Positions 1 through 8,141 of a DNA stretch of 64,000 bases are shown one piece after another (position 1 is the first letter of the stretch; every line of letters begins with the position of its first letter). Made by a program: the position numbers and the translations under genes. This DNA is from an uncultured SAR86 cluster bacterium (GTDB lineage Bacteria; Pseudomonadota; Gammaproteobacteria; Magnimaribacterales; AG-339-G14), in NCBI GenBank assembly GCA_902561325.1, contig CACEOL010000001.1, positions 1 to 64,000 on the forward strand. The letters are read 5' to 3'. Below the pieces are notes generated by a model that did no database searches, was not told where the DNA came from, and was given only the letters and a program-made list of their open reading frames with translations.

Positions 1-137
1 AATCTTTCTGGAACCATCAAAAAATTTAAGAGATTTAAATTGATTATATCAGTTATAAAGCAGTAAGAAGGGGCCTAACCCTTATACTTAAATTGAGGTA
101 TAAAAATTTTCTGAATATCAAATCTTTAAAATTTTTT
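1..137. other. Gene-poor left edge of the window
   Basis: This stretch lies downstream of pgsA. I see no RNA gene and no convincing terminator: the best inverted repeat, AAGGG/CCCTT near 69-83, has a stem of only five pairs. A plus-strand reading frame is open from base 1 to a TAA at 64-66 (21 codons) and could be the tail of a gene lying mostly outside the window, but 21 codons are too few to recognise. The region is rich in A and T runs. Confidence 0.4.
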
Positions 138-665
138 TTAAACTAACCATTTTTTCAAGTATCTAAAAAATGAGTACCAAGAAATGAAAGCGCTTAATAA
201 GATTAAAGCTAAACTTATATTAAAGAAAAAATATGGTGTTATAGGAGTGATTAAAATTAAACCAAGTCCTATCATCTGAAAGGCCGTTTTTAATTTTCCA
301 AAAAAATCAGGCGCCACATCGCCTATTTCTTTGGAATTCAAAATTATAAAGAGTCTTAGATAACTAATAGATATTTCTCTTGAAATTATAAGTATTGCAG
401 CTACTAAAATAGAAATATTTCCAAAAGCAAAAGTCAGCCATATCAATATAATTGAAACAAAAACTTTGTCGGCTAATAAATCTAATAATGCTCCAGTTTT
501 AGAAACTAGATTTCTTTTTCGTGCAATATATCCATCCAAAAAGTCAGTTACTGAAGCAATAATAAAAGTAATTATTGATAATAAATAGGATTCATTTTCA
601 AAAAAAATAATAATTGGAATTAAGAGAAATATTCTCGAAATAGATAAAATATTTGGAACATTCAT
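138..665 (-). CDS. pgsA: CDP-diacylglycerol-glycerol-3-phosphate 3-phosphatidyltransferase
   Basis: An integral membrane enzyme of 175 residues that makes phosphatidylglycerol phosphate from CDP-diacylglycerol and glycerol 3-phosphate. The CDP-alcohol phosphatidyltransferase signature is complete: DGYIAR, then eight residues, then GALLDLLAD (roughly residues 44-68), with every Asp of the DG-x2-AR-x8-G-x3-D-x3-D motif present. Several hydrophobic segments surround it, as expected for the family. The ATG lies two bases beyond the uvrC stop, reproducing the uvrC-pgsA pair common in gammaproteobacteria. The product of this reaction is the substrate of PgpA, encoded at 34107-34631. Confidence 0.93.
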   Translation of the reverse strand: MNVPNILSISRIFLLIPIIIFFENESYLLSIITFIIASVTDFLDGYIARKRNLVSKTGALLDLLADKVFVSIILIWLTFAFGNISILVAAILIISREISISYLRLFIILNSKEIGDVAPDFFGKLKTAFQMIGLGLILITPITPYFFFNISLALILLSAFISWYSFFRYLKKWLV

Positions 666-666
666 T

Positions 667-2481
667 TTATTTTTTTAGAAAAGAGAAGATTTTCTTTGCT
701 TTGCTTTCTCCTATTCCTGGAGCAGATCTTAAATCATCTATGGATGCTTCTCTAATTTTATCAATGCCTCCAAAATATCTAATAATATTTACTTTTAACT
801 TTGGGCCTAATCCGTTTATTCCGTCTAAACTAGATGAAAAGAGGTCTTTAGACCTCCTTTTTCTATGATGATTAAGTGCAAATCGATGAGATTCATTTCT
901 AACTAATTGAAGTAGCTTCGTTATATCATCTCTACTACTTAGCTCATAGCTATTATTACCATAATGTAAGACATCATATTTTTCATTTCTATTTGGACCT
1001 TTTGAAACAGAAATTATTTTTATTTCTTCTAATAATTTTTCATTAAGATTTTTCATAACAGTATTTAATTGACCCTTACCTCCGTCTATTAAGATTACAT
1101 CAGGAAGGTCTAAATTATTTTTAAGTAAATTTTTACATCTTCTTTGAATAGCTTCACTTAAAGCAAAGTAATCATTATTAGAATCTTTTTTTATATTCAT
1201 GATTCTGTAGTTTTTTTTGGTTGGACCATCTTTAGTTATTGATACGCATGAAGCCGAAACATTTTTTCCTGAAGTATGACTTATATCAAAACCCTCAATC
1301 TTATTGATAGTTTCTATTTGTAAAAAACCTGCTAGAGACTCAAAACAATTTTGAACCCATAAAAAATTATTATTTCTGGATAATGCATCTTCGGCCTGTG
1401 AAGAACAAATATCAATTAAATTCTTATTTTGTTTGTCGATCTTATGGATAATAATTTTAGGAGACAGTAAATTAGCTAAAAAATCTTTTGTTTCTTTTGA
1501 AATTTCTCCCTGAAAAAGTAAATTAATTGTTTTCCTATCTTTATTATCAATTACAAAACTTTCTAGAAAAGCCGATAAAAGCTCCTGATCAGATACATTT
1601 TCTTTTGAATCTGGAAAAAAATTTTGAGAACTTGTAATCCAACTATCTTCAATTCTAAGAACGCTTAAGCAACAGTTAAATTTATTTCTTTTTATTACAA
1701 TAATATCTAAATCATCAAACCCTGTTAAAACGTTTTGTTTTTTTTGCGTATCTCTAATGGATTGAACCTTATCTCTATATATTGCAGCTCTCTCATAATC
1801 TTTCTTATTAGAGTAAAAATCCATCTTTTTTTGAAGATCTATTATTACGTTTTTTGTATCGCCTGAAAGAAAATTTATTGTATTTTTTACATCAAATGCA
1901 TAATCTTCCTTAGAAATATTTCCTACACACGGAGCCGAACACCTATTCATTTGATACTCAATGCACGGACGAGATCTATTTTTAAAATTAATATCTTTAC
2001 AGTTCCTTATTTTAAACAAAGACCTGATTAAACTTACGTTGAGTCTCATAGCTCCAACATTTGCAAAAGGTCCAAATATTGTGCTTCTAGAGTCCTTTTG
2101 TCTAGAAACATAAATTGCCGGAAAATCTTTTGAGGTAGACAAATGTATCGCTGGATAGGATTTATCATCTCTAAATTGAATATTGAATTGAGGTCTTTTT
2201 TTTGAAATTAAGCCTTGTTCTAAAATTAAAGCATCAGATTCTGTTTTGGTAATAATCGTTTCTATGTATTTAATTGAAGATTTAAGTTTAGCTATTCTTT
2301 TGCCTTCTCCTTTTCTAACGTTTAGGTAGCTTTTAACCCTATTTTTAATATTTTTTGCTTTCCCTATGTAAATGAGTTCAAGCTTTGAATTAAAAAATTT
2401 ATAAACACCAGGTAATTCTGGAAAATCTGCATTTTTGTTAAAAATTACTTTTTTATTTGTAAACTGCGCTTGCTTTTCCAT
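667..2481 (-). CDS. uvrC: Excinuclease ABC subunit C
   Basis: UvrC makes the dual incisions in nucleotide excision repair together with UvrB. At 604 residues it is of normal length. Visible in order are an N-terminal GIY-YIG nuclease domain (ELPGVYKFF and LIYIGKAKNIKNRV, about residues 22-52), a UVR UvrB-binding motif (DYERAAIYRDKVQSI, about 225-240), the RNase H-like C-terminal nuclease (GFDISHTSG and LIDGGKGQL), and a C-terminal helix-hairpin-helix (GINGLGPKLK and APGIGESKAKKI). The start overlaps the end of ggt by 29 bases, so it is probably co-transcribed with ggt and translationally coupled, with pgsA following. Confidence 0.96.
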   Translation of the reverse strand: MEKQAQFTNKKVIFNKNADFPELPGVYKFFNSKLELIYIGKAKNIKNRVKSYLNVRKGEGKRIAKLKSSIKYIETIITKTESDALILEQGLISKKRPQFNIQFRDDKSYPAIHLSTSKDFPAIYVSRQKDSRSTIFGPFANVGAMRLNVSLIRSLFKIRNCKDINFKNRSRPCIEYQMNRCSAPCVGNISKEDYAFDVKNTINFLSGDTKNVIIDLQKKMDFYSNKKDYERAAIYRDKVQSIRDTQKKQNVLTGFDDLDIIVIKRNKFNCCLSVLRIEDSWITSSQNFFPDSKENVSDQELLSAFLESFVIDNKDRKTINLLFQGEISKETKDFLANLLSPKIIIHKIDKQNKNLIDICSSQAEDALSRNNNFLWVQNCFESLAGFLQIETINKIEGFDISHTSGKNVSASCVSITKDGPTKKNYRIMNIKKDSNNDYFALSEAIQRRCKNLLKNNLDLPDVILIDGGKGQLNTVMKNLNEKLLEEIKIISVSKGPNRNEKYDVLHYGNNSYELSSRDDITKLLQLVRNESHRFALNHHRKRRSKDLFSSSLDGINGLGPKLKVNIIRYFGGIDKIREASIDDLRSAPGIGESKAKKIFSFLKK

Positions 2482-4147
2482 CTGGTCTTCTCTTATCAGA
2501 AAATGCTTCCACGATATCTTTTCTTATTAAAATAGAGTGAATTTCGCCTAATTTTCTATTAATTAATTTTTTTTCTTTTTTCAAAGATTCTATAAGACTT
2601 CCATCAAACTGCTCATGAAATAATATATCTGGTAAGTGTTGAAAATGTATTCGACTTTTTTCAGAAGATTCTTCTAAAGACATTTGAAAATCTAGTACAT
2701 TCAAAATCTCCTGCAATACACTTGTAATTATTGTTGAGCCGCCAGGAGAGCCAGTAATTAAGTAAGGCCTTTCATCTCGAAAGACTATTGCTGGAGACAT
2801 AGACGAGAGAGGTGTTTTTTTTGGCTCAATTTTATTTGCCTCCGATCCTATTAAGCCATATGTATTTGGATGCCCTGGTTTTGAAGAGAAATCATCCATT
2901 TCATTATTCATGAGAATTCCAGTGCCAGTAGGAATTATTCCTGATCCATAGGCAGTATTTAATGTATATGTGTTGCTTACCGCATTACCCCACTTATCAT
3001 AAATGGAAAAATGTGTTGTTTCTTCCCCTTCTATTATATTGATATTCACTTTTGGAGATATTTTGTTTTCTTGTATTTCCTGATAAATCTCATATGCATA
3101 TTTTTTTGATGTAAGTAAATCTTGAGGTACTCTAAAATAATCTGGATCTCCAAGATATTTAGCTCTGTCTTTATAAGCATAATCCATGGCCGATAATAAG
3201 ATTTTTAAATATTCTTCTGAATTATGATTAAGTTTGCTTAAATCAATATTTTCAAGAATATTTAAAATCTGAACTAGGGCAATTCCGCCAGAACTCGGCG
3301 GAGCCATTGAGCAAATTTCATAACTCCTGTAACTACCACAAACTGGTTTTTGTATTCTTAGTTTATATAGATTCAAATCTTCTAAAGTTAAAATACCCCC
3401 ATTGTCTTGAAAAAAGTTTGCTACTTTTTTTGCTGTTTCTCCTGAGTAAAATTCATTTTTTCCATTTTTAGCAATTCTCTCTAAAGTTTTAGCAAGATTA
3501 ATTTGAATAAAATTATCACCTTCAGAAAATCCATTAGTTCTTGTAAAAATTTTTTTTGCCTCCTCATTTTTTGCAAACTTTTTTTTATATTTATTTAAAT
3601 TTTTTGCTTGGAAATCAGATAAAACAAAGCCTTTTTTTGCTAAGTGAATCGAAGGATTTATCAAAGATTTGATATCAATTGTTCCAAATTTTTCTGAAAC
3701 ATAAAACATACCCGCCACTGTTCCTGGAACTCCGGAAGCCAAAATAGAATTTAAACTTAGTCCTTTAATGACATTTCCAGAACTATCTTGAAACATTTTT
3801 TCAAAAGACTTAATAGGAGCTCGTTCTCTATAATCAATAGAGATAGTTTCATTTTTTTCTGCTAAATGAATTAGCATGAATCCGCCACCTCCAATATTGC
3901 CAGCCGACGGATTAACTACGGCTAGGGCAAATGCAACTGCGACTGCAGCATCGATAGCATTCCCCCCTTCTTCTAAAACTTTCATTCCAATGTCTGTAGC
4001 AAGATGGTGCCTAGTAGCTACAGCATAAGACTCTGCTTTAATGAATAAGGAAAAAAAGGATAATAGAATCAGGATAAATACTATTAATGGAAATTTTAAG
4101 GTATAGATTTTGCTAATCTGGCTTATCTTCAGTATGCCTTTCTCCAT
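2453..4147 (-). CDS. ggt: Gamma-glutamyltranspeptidase precursor
   Basis: A periplasmic or membrane-anchored enzyme of the N-terminal nucleophile family that cleaves gamma-glutamyl bonds such as that of glutathione. I chose the ATG at 4147 (564 residues); a TTG five codons upstream is also open. The N-terminus carries a hydrophobic signal segment (PLIVFILILLSFFSLF) ending near AES. The autoprocessing and catalytic Thr lies in EETTHFS (bases about 3014-3019, near residue 378). The PLSSMSP and GSPGGS substrate-site motifs follow, and an N-terminal GNIGGGGFM glycine-rich stretch is typical. Length is normal. The start lies inside the upstream cupin gene (35-base overlap) without a clear ribosome binding site, suggesting coupling. 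Confidence 0.93.
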   Translation of the reverse strand: MEKGILKISQISKIYTLKFPLIVFILILLSFFSLFIKAESYAVATRHHLATDIGMKVLEEGGNAIDAAVAVAFALAVVNPSAGNIGGGGFMLIHLAEKNETISIDYRERAPIKSFEKMFQDSSGNVIKGLSLNSILASGVPGTVAGMFYVSEKFGTIDIKSLINPSIHLAKKGFVLSDFQAKNLNKYKKKFAKNEEAKKIFTRTNGFSEGDNFIQINLAKTLERIAKNGKNEFYSGETAKKVANFFQDNGGILTLEDLNLYKLRIQKPVCGSYRSYEICSMAPPSSGGIALVQILNILENIDLSKLNHNSEEYLKILLSAMDYAYKDRAKYLGDPDYFRVPQDLLTSKKYAYEIYQEIQENKISPKVNINIIEGEETTHFSIYDKWGNAVSNTYTLNTAYGSGIIPTGTGILMNNEMDDFSSKPGHPNTYGLIGSEANKIEPKKTPLSSMSPAIVFRDERPYLITGSPGGSTIITSVLQEILNVLDFQMSLEESSEKSRIHFQHLPDILFHEQFDGSLIESLKKEKKLINRKLGEIHSILIRKDIVEAFSDKRRPDGKASAVYK

Positions 4148-4442
4148 TGAATATTGCAGCAAATTCTAAAATCTCATTGGAATCATTAAAAACTCTATGA
4201 AATGCGCCATCTGGAACTGGTATAACATCTCCTTGCTTAACCTTAAATTTTGAGTCATCGATTTGCATTATTCCTGCTCCTCTATAAAAAACATAAACTT
4301 CTTCCTGACCTTCGTGTTTATGGCCTGAGGTACTTTTATTTGGATTTAGCTTAGTTATGCTTGGTACAAGCTTTGATAAAGAACTATTGTCTAGTACAAC
4401 ATATCTTTCATCTTGTTTAACTATATGCCAGTTGTTTTCCAT
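4113..4442 (-). CDS. Small single-domain cupin protein
   Basis: A 109-residue protein consisting of one cupin barrel. Both cupin motifs are complete: GHKHEGQEEVYVFYRG (two His and a Glu as metal ligands) and GDVIPVPDGAFHRVFN (third His). Such proteins bind a divalent metal and range from isomerases to dioxygenases to sugar-binding proteins; nothing here fixes the substrate. It is the first gene of a probable cupin-ggt-uvrC-pgsA transcript, with ggt starting inside it. A TATAAT-like hexamer sits nine bases before the ATG and there is no ribosome binding site, so the message may be leaderless. The family call is firm; the function is unknown. Confidence 0.8.
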   Translation of the reverse strand: MENNWHIVKQDERYVVLDNSSLSKLVPSITKLNPNKSTSGHKHEGQEEVYVFYRGAGIMQIDDSKFKVKQGDVIPVPDGAFHRVFNDSNEILEFAAIFNGERHTEDKPD

Positions 4443-4451
4443 GTGATAAAA

Positions 4452-4457
4452 ATTATA
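4452..4457 (-). promoter_or_regulatory. Putative -10 element for the cupin gene
   Basis: Read on the minus strand the hexamer is TATAAT, a perfect -10 match, followed by exactly nine bases and then the ATG at 4442. Sigma-70 transcription would start about seven bases downstream, within two or three bases of the start codon, giving a leaderless or nearly leaderless message. Two TTGAAT hexamers lie upstream but neither is at ideal spacing. Confidence 0.45.
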
Positions 4458-4519
4458 TATGATTCAAGTTTTTTTTAACATTCAAGTTATTTTGTATCAA
4501 AATTCTTTCTAAATGAAAT

Positions 4520-5221
4520 CTATATAAAAAATGTATCTATTTCATTTATAACTTTTGAGGGGCTAGGAGAAGCAGTTATTTCTCTAGCAATAACTATGTA
4601 ATCTGCCCCCATTTTTATTGCCTCATGTATTGTGGATGTTCTTTTTTGACCGCCACGTTTTTCATTTACCCTTATTCCAGGACATATGGAAATTAATGAT
4701 TGCATTTCTTCCTTCTTGAAATGCTCTAGGTCTTTTGGAGAACAAACAATTCCGTCTATACCTGCTTTTTTTCCCAAACTTAAGAGAGAGCTAATATGAT
4801 TTTGTAAATTATTAATAACCCCTATATCAGAAAGGTCTTTCTGATCTAGACTTGTTAAAACAGTGACTCCAATTAAAAGTATTTCTGGTGAAATGGAATT
4901 CTTTGCCTTAACTGCGGCGTCAATCATATTAAGTCCTCCAGATAAATGTATATTCAACATCCATATGCTCATTTTACAGGCTTCCAAAACAGCTTTTTCA
5001 ACTGTATTAGGCGTATCATGAAATTTTAAATCTAAAAAAATATCAAAGCCTTCTTTTTTCAAATCATCTAATATTTTTGGCCCACAAGCTGTGAAGAGTT
5101 GTGATCCAACTTTTAATTTATAATTTTTAGGATTTAGTAGCTTTGTTATTTCAAAAGCACTTTTAGCATTATCAAAATCCAATCCAACGATTATTTGCCC
5201 TTTTTTGATAAATTTTTCCAT
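4520..5221 (-). CDS. pyrF: Orotidine 5'-phosphate decarboxylase
   Basis: Catalyses the last step of UMP synthesis, decarboxylating OMP. At 233 residues it is standard for the short bacterial type. The catalytic signature DLKFHDTPNTV (about residues 62-72) carries the Asp-Lys-Asp charge network, GLDFDNA near the N-terminus forms the first strand, and CPGIRV near residue 185 is the phosphate-side loop. It follows lapA by 37 bases, as in the E. coli lapA-lapB-pyrF order, but lapB is missing. Confidence 0.95.
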   Translation of the reverse strand: MEKFIKKGQIIVGLDFDNAKSAFEITKLLNPKNYKLKVGSQLFTACGPKILDDLKKEGFDIFLDLKFHDTPNTVEKAVLEACKMSIWMLNIHLSGGLNMIDAAVKAKNSISPEILLIGVTVLTSLDQKDLSDIGVINNLQNHISSLLSLGKKAGIDGIVCSPKDLEHFKKEEMQSLISICPGIRVNEKRGGQKRTSTIHEAIKMGADYIVIAREITASPSPSKVINEIDTFFI

Positions 5222-5258
5222 TTTTGAATATCAACTAACTCTAAAACATAATTCAGAA

Positions 5259-5501
5259 TTAATCAGCGTCATTATTTTTAGAAGGACTCACTTTAGAATT
5301 TTTTTTAAATAGCCGGGGAAGTTGAAGTATGAAGGAAATTATAGCTCCAATTAGAATAGAGAAAATAATTGAAAATCCCATGGATACGCCTTCAATTTTC
5401 ACAAAAAATAAATCCAATGAGATAATTTTTGGATTAAGACTTATGAATATAAAAAAGAACGTGATGAGAAAGATTAAAAAAATGAAATATAAATATTTCA
5501 T
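5259..5501 (-). CDS. lapA: LapA-family inner membrane protein (DUF1049)
   Basis: An 80-residue protein with two hydrophobic segments (YLYFIFLIFLITFFFIFISL at residues 3-22 and a second around 41-60) and a short basic tail, matching the LapA/YciS family. Its place right after ihfB and before pyrF is the conserved gammaproteobacterial location. In E. coli LapA works with LapB in controlling LPS assembly; LapB is not encoded here. Identification relies on size, topology and synteny more than on sequence motifs. Confidence 0.8.
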   Translation of the reverse strand: MKYLYFIFLIFLITFFFIFISLNPKIISLDLFFVKIEGVSMGFSIIFSILIGAIISFILQLPRLFKKNSKVSPSKNNDAD

Positions 5502-5520
5502 GTATTTATTTTAACACAAC

Positions 5521-5796
5521 CTAATTAACTCTTTGTTTTAATAATTTAGAAGCTCTGAAATATGGTATTGATCTTTTGGGTAACTCAATAGTCTCGCCCG
5601 ATTTTGGATTTCTAGCTCGTATGGATTTTCTGTCTCTCAAGCAAAAAGTTCCAAAGCCCCTTATCTCAACTCTGTTTCTTTTTTTTAATGAATCAGTAAT
5701 TGCTTTTTGAATTAAATCAGCCGAGAGAGAGACATCTATTTCACTATAGTCTTTAAGGTTTTTTGAAAGGTAGTCAAGAAAATCAGATTTTTTCAT
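5521..5796 (-). CDS. ihfB: Integration host factor subunit beta
   Basis: A 91-residue DNA-bending protein of the HU/IHF family. The hallmark stretch RGFGTFCLRDRKSIRARNPK is present, with the ARNPKSGE arm and a C-terminal PYFRASKLLKQRVN helix. It follows rpsA with no gap (rpsA stop at 5797-5799, ihfB ATG at 5794-5796), which is the normal ihfB position; that position, more than the sequence, separates it from HU and from IhfA. Confidence 0.92.
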   Translation of the reverse strand: MKKSDFLDYLSKNLKDYSEIDVSLSADLIQKAITDSLKKRNRVEIRGFGTFCLRDRKSIRARNPKSGETIELPKRSIPYFRASKLLKQRVN

Positions 5797-7470
5797 TTAC
5801 TCCTTGGAAGAATCATCTAACTCTTCTTGAATAAGATCACCAATGGAAGTTTTTGTTTCTGACTCTATCTTCTTGTTTTTAGATATATTTTCTTTAATGA
5901 GTTCTTTTTCTTGTGATTTTTCTAAAGCAAAAACTGATAAATTCACTTGTCTATTCTTTCTATCTATTGAAGTAACCATGGAAGTTATGCTGTCTCCTTC
6001 AGAAGGAAGATTATCCTTAAACTCTTTAATTTTTATTTTTCCTATAACATTCTCAGACAAATTTATGAAAATTACATCCTCTCCAACTGAACTCACAGGT
6101 CCTGATAATTCTGTGCCTTTTGGATTATTTTTTGCAAAAGAATCGAAAACATCTTCAGAAAGTTGTTTTATACCTAAGGAGATTCTTTCTTTATGGGGAT
6201 CTATCCCTAAAATTACCGCCTCAACTTCTTGGTCCTTAGAAAAAGATTTGACGGCTTCTTCTTCTGATTGACTCCACGAAAGATCGGATAGGTGGACCAA
6301 GCCATCTATATTTCCATCTAAACCTATAAACATTCCAAAATCCGTTATAGATCTCACTTCTCCCTTTACAACATCGCCTAAGCTATTTTTTTCAGAAAAG
6401 GTTAGCCATGGATTTTCATGACATTGTTTCATTCCTAAAGAAACTCTTCTTTTTTCGACATCTATTTCAAGGACCATAACATCTACTTCATCTCCTATAG
6501 AAACAACTTTAGAAGGATGAATGCTTTTATTTGTCCAATCTATTTCTGAAATATGTACTAGACCTTCTGTATTAGAATCCAATTCAGCAAAAAAACCATA
6601 CTCAGCAATACTAGAAACCTTAGCTTTGTGGATTGAATTAATTGGGAATGAATCTTTGATGTTTTCCCAAGGATCACTAGAAAGTTGTTTTAAACCAAGA
6701 GAAATTCTAAGTTTTTCTTTATCAAAGTTTGTTACTTTAAAATCAAGCTTATCTCCTACGTTAAGCACTTCTGACGGGTGGTTTATACGTTTCCAAGTAA
6801 TATCTGTAATGTGAAGAAGTCCGTCAACACCTCCTAAATCTACAAAGGCACCATAATCAGTTAAATTCTTTATTGTTCCTGAGATGAGAGAACCTTCTTG
6901 AATAGTAGCAAATATTTTCTCCCTTTCCTCAGAGTTCAAGTCCTCCTGAACAGCTTTTCTTGAAAGAACAACATTGCTCTTTTCTTTGTCTAACTTAATT
7001 ACTTTGAAATCTTGAAATGTCTTTTCTAAATGATCGAAACTATCCAACGGTCTTGAGTCAACTAATGAACCTGGAAGAAAAGCCCTTACACCAGCAACAT
7101 CAACTATCATCCCTCCTCTAACTTTTCCAGAAATGTAGCCTTTTATTAAATTCCCAGTTTCTAAAGCCTCTTCTAGGTTTTTCCAGCTTTCATCGTGCAT
7201 TGCTCTTATCCTAGAGACCCTTGTCGAACCATGGCCATCTTCAACAGCCTCTAGTGAAACTTTAACTTCATCTCCTATTGACAATTCTCCATCTACTTCA
7301 TCTGCTAAAAATTCTGTTCTTGGAATCAATGATTCAGATTTCAAACCAACATGAACCGTTACCCAATCTGAAGTTAGATCAACGATCACTCCAGAAATTA
7401 ATGCTCCTTGTTCAAAATTCAAAGTTGTAAGACTTTCATCTAATAATTTTTCAAATGCTGTATCTGTCAT
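5797..7470 (-). CDS. rpsA: 30S ribosomal protein S1
   Basis: S1 brings mRNA to the 30S subunit and is important for messages without a good Shine-Dalgarno site, which are common in this window. At 557 residues it has the six S1/OB-fold repeats of proteobacterial S1; the later repeats show the pattern YGAFVDLGGVDGLLHITD / YGFFAELDSNTEGLVHISE / FGMFIGLDGNIDGLVHLSD, each followed by RISLGLKQL-type ends. The start ATG overlaps the cmk stop by four bases (ATGA), and the stop abuts ihfB, so cmk, rpsA and ihfB are read from one message. Confidence 0.97.
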   Translation of the reverse strand: MTDTAFEKLLDESLTTLNFEQGALISGVIVDLTSDWVTVHVGLKSESLIPRTEFLADEVDGELSIGDEVKVSLEAVEDGHGSTRVSRIRAMHDESWKNLEEALETGNLIKGYISGKVRGGMIVDVAGVRAFLPGSLVDSRPLDSFDHLEKTFQDFKVIKLDKEKSNVVLSRKAVQEDLNSEEREKIFATIQEGSLISGTIKNLTDYGAFVDLGGVDGLLHITDITWKRINHPSEVLNVGDKLDFKVTNFDKEKLRISLGLKQLSSDPWENIKDSFPINSIHKAKVSSIAEYGFFAELDSNTEGLVHISEIDWTNKSIHPSKVVSIGDEVDVMVLEIDVEKRRVSLGMKQCHENPWLTFSEKNSLGDVVKGEVRSITDFGMFIGLDGNIDGLVHLSDLSWSQSEEEAVKSFSKDQEVEAVILGIDPHKERISLGIKQLSEDVFDSFAKNNPKGTELSGPVSSVGEDVIFINLSENVIGKIKIKEFKDNLPSEGDSITSMVTSIDRKNRQVNLSVFALEKSQEKELIKENISKNKKIESETKTSIGDLIQEELDDSSKE

Positions 7471-8141
7471 AATTTTTTATAATTCTCCATAACCTTTTCT
7501 TCAACTTCTTTGATGCTTAGCTCACTGGTATCAATGAGTATTGAATCTTGAGCAGGCTTCAAAGGAGATACTTTTCTGTTCATATCGTCTTTATCCCTTT
7601 GCTCAATAAGCTTTAAAAGGTCGTGCATGATAACGTCCATACCCTTTTCTTTCAACTGATTAGCTCTTCTTTCTGCACGCACTTCTGGAGACGCTTGGAG
7701 GAATACTTTTAAAATTGCCTCAGGAAAAATAACCGTACCCATATCTCTACCATCTGCAATGAGGCCGCTTTTAGCATCGTAAGCATTTCTTTGAATTTTT
7801 ATAATCGCGTTTCTAATTTCTGGGACTTTTGCAATTTCTGACGCTTTTGTCGCAACAACTTCATTTCTAAGTTCGTTTCCTAAAACTACTTCATCAATTT
7901 CAATCTCACATATTTTTTCTTTCAAATTGGTAAGAAGCTTAATTTTAGAATGATTTAAATGAAAAATAATGTCTTCTGGAGAATTTAGTTTTTCTTTTAA
8001 ACTTAAATATCCTGTAAGTCTGTAGATAAGACCACTGTCAAGAACATTCCACCCTAATTTTTCTGCCAAGGAAAATGCAAGCGTTCCTTTTCCTACTCCG
8101 CTAGGACCATCAATAGTTATTATATTTTTAACCTCTTTCAA
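7467..8141 (-). CDS. cmk: Cytidylate kinase
   Basis: Phosphorylates CMP and dCMP to the diphosphates. It has 224 residues with the P-loop IDGPSGVGKGTLA (residues 10-22), the DSGLIYR CMP-binding segment and DGRDMGTVIFPEA, all family landmarks. The start is a TTG at 8141, 14 bases inside the aroA 3' end, with AGGA about seven bases upstream as a ribosome binding site. The stop overlaps the rpsA start by four bases. Confidence 0.95.
   Translation of the reverse strand: MKEVKNIITIDGPSGVGKGTLAFSLAEKLGWNVLDSGLIYRLTGYLSLKEKLNSPEDIIFHLNHSKIKLLTNLKEKICEIEIDEVVLGNELRNEVVATKASEIAKVPEIRNAIIKIQRNAYDAKSGLIADGRDMGTVIFPEAILKVFLQASPEVRAERRANQLKEKGMDVIMHDLLKLIEQRDKDDMNRKVSPLKPAQDSILIDTSELSIKEVEEKVMENYKKL

Noticed and set aside
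1-137. Possible tRNA or terminator after pgsA
   Set aside because: In many gammaproteobacteria tRNA genes follow pgsA, but no cloverleaf arms or GGTTCGA-type loop occur here, and the inverted repeat has only five pairs.
5843-6271. Plus-strand open frame opposite rpsA
   Set aside because: It mirrors the highly conserved S1 repeats, has no ribosome binding site and looks like a Ser-rich shadow of the real gene.
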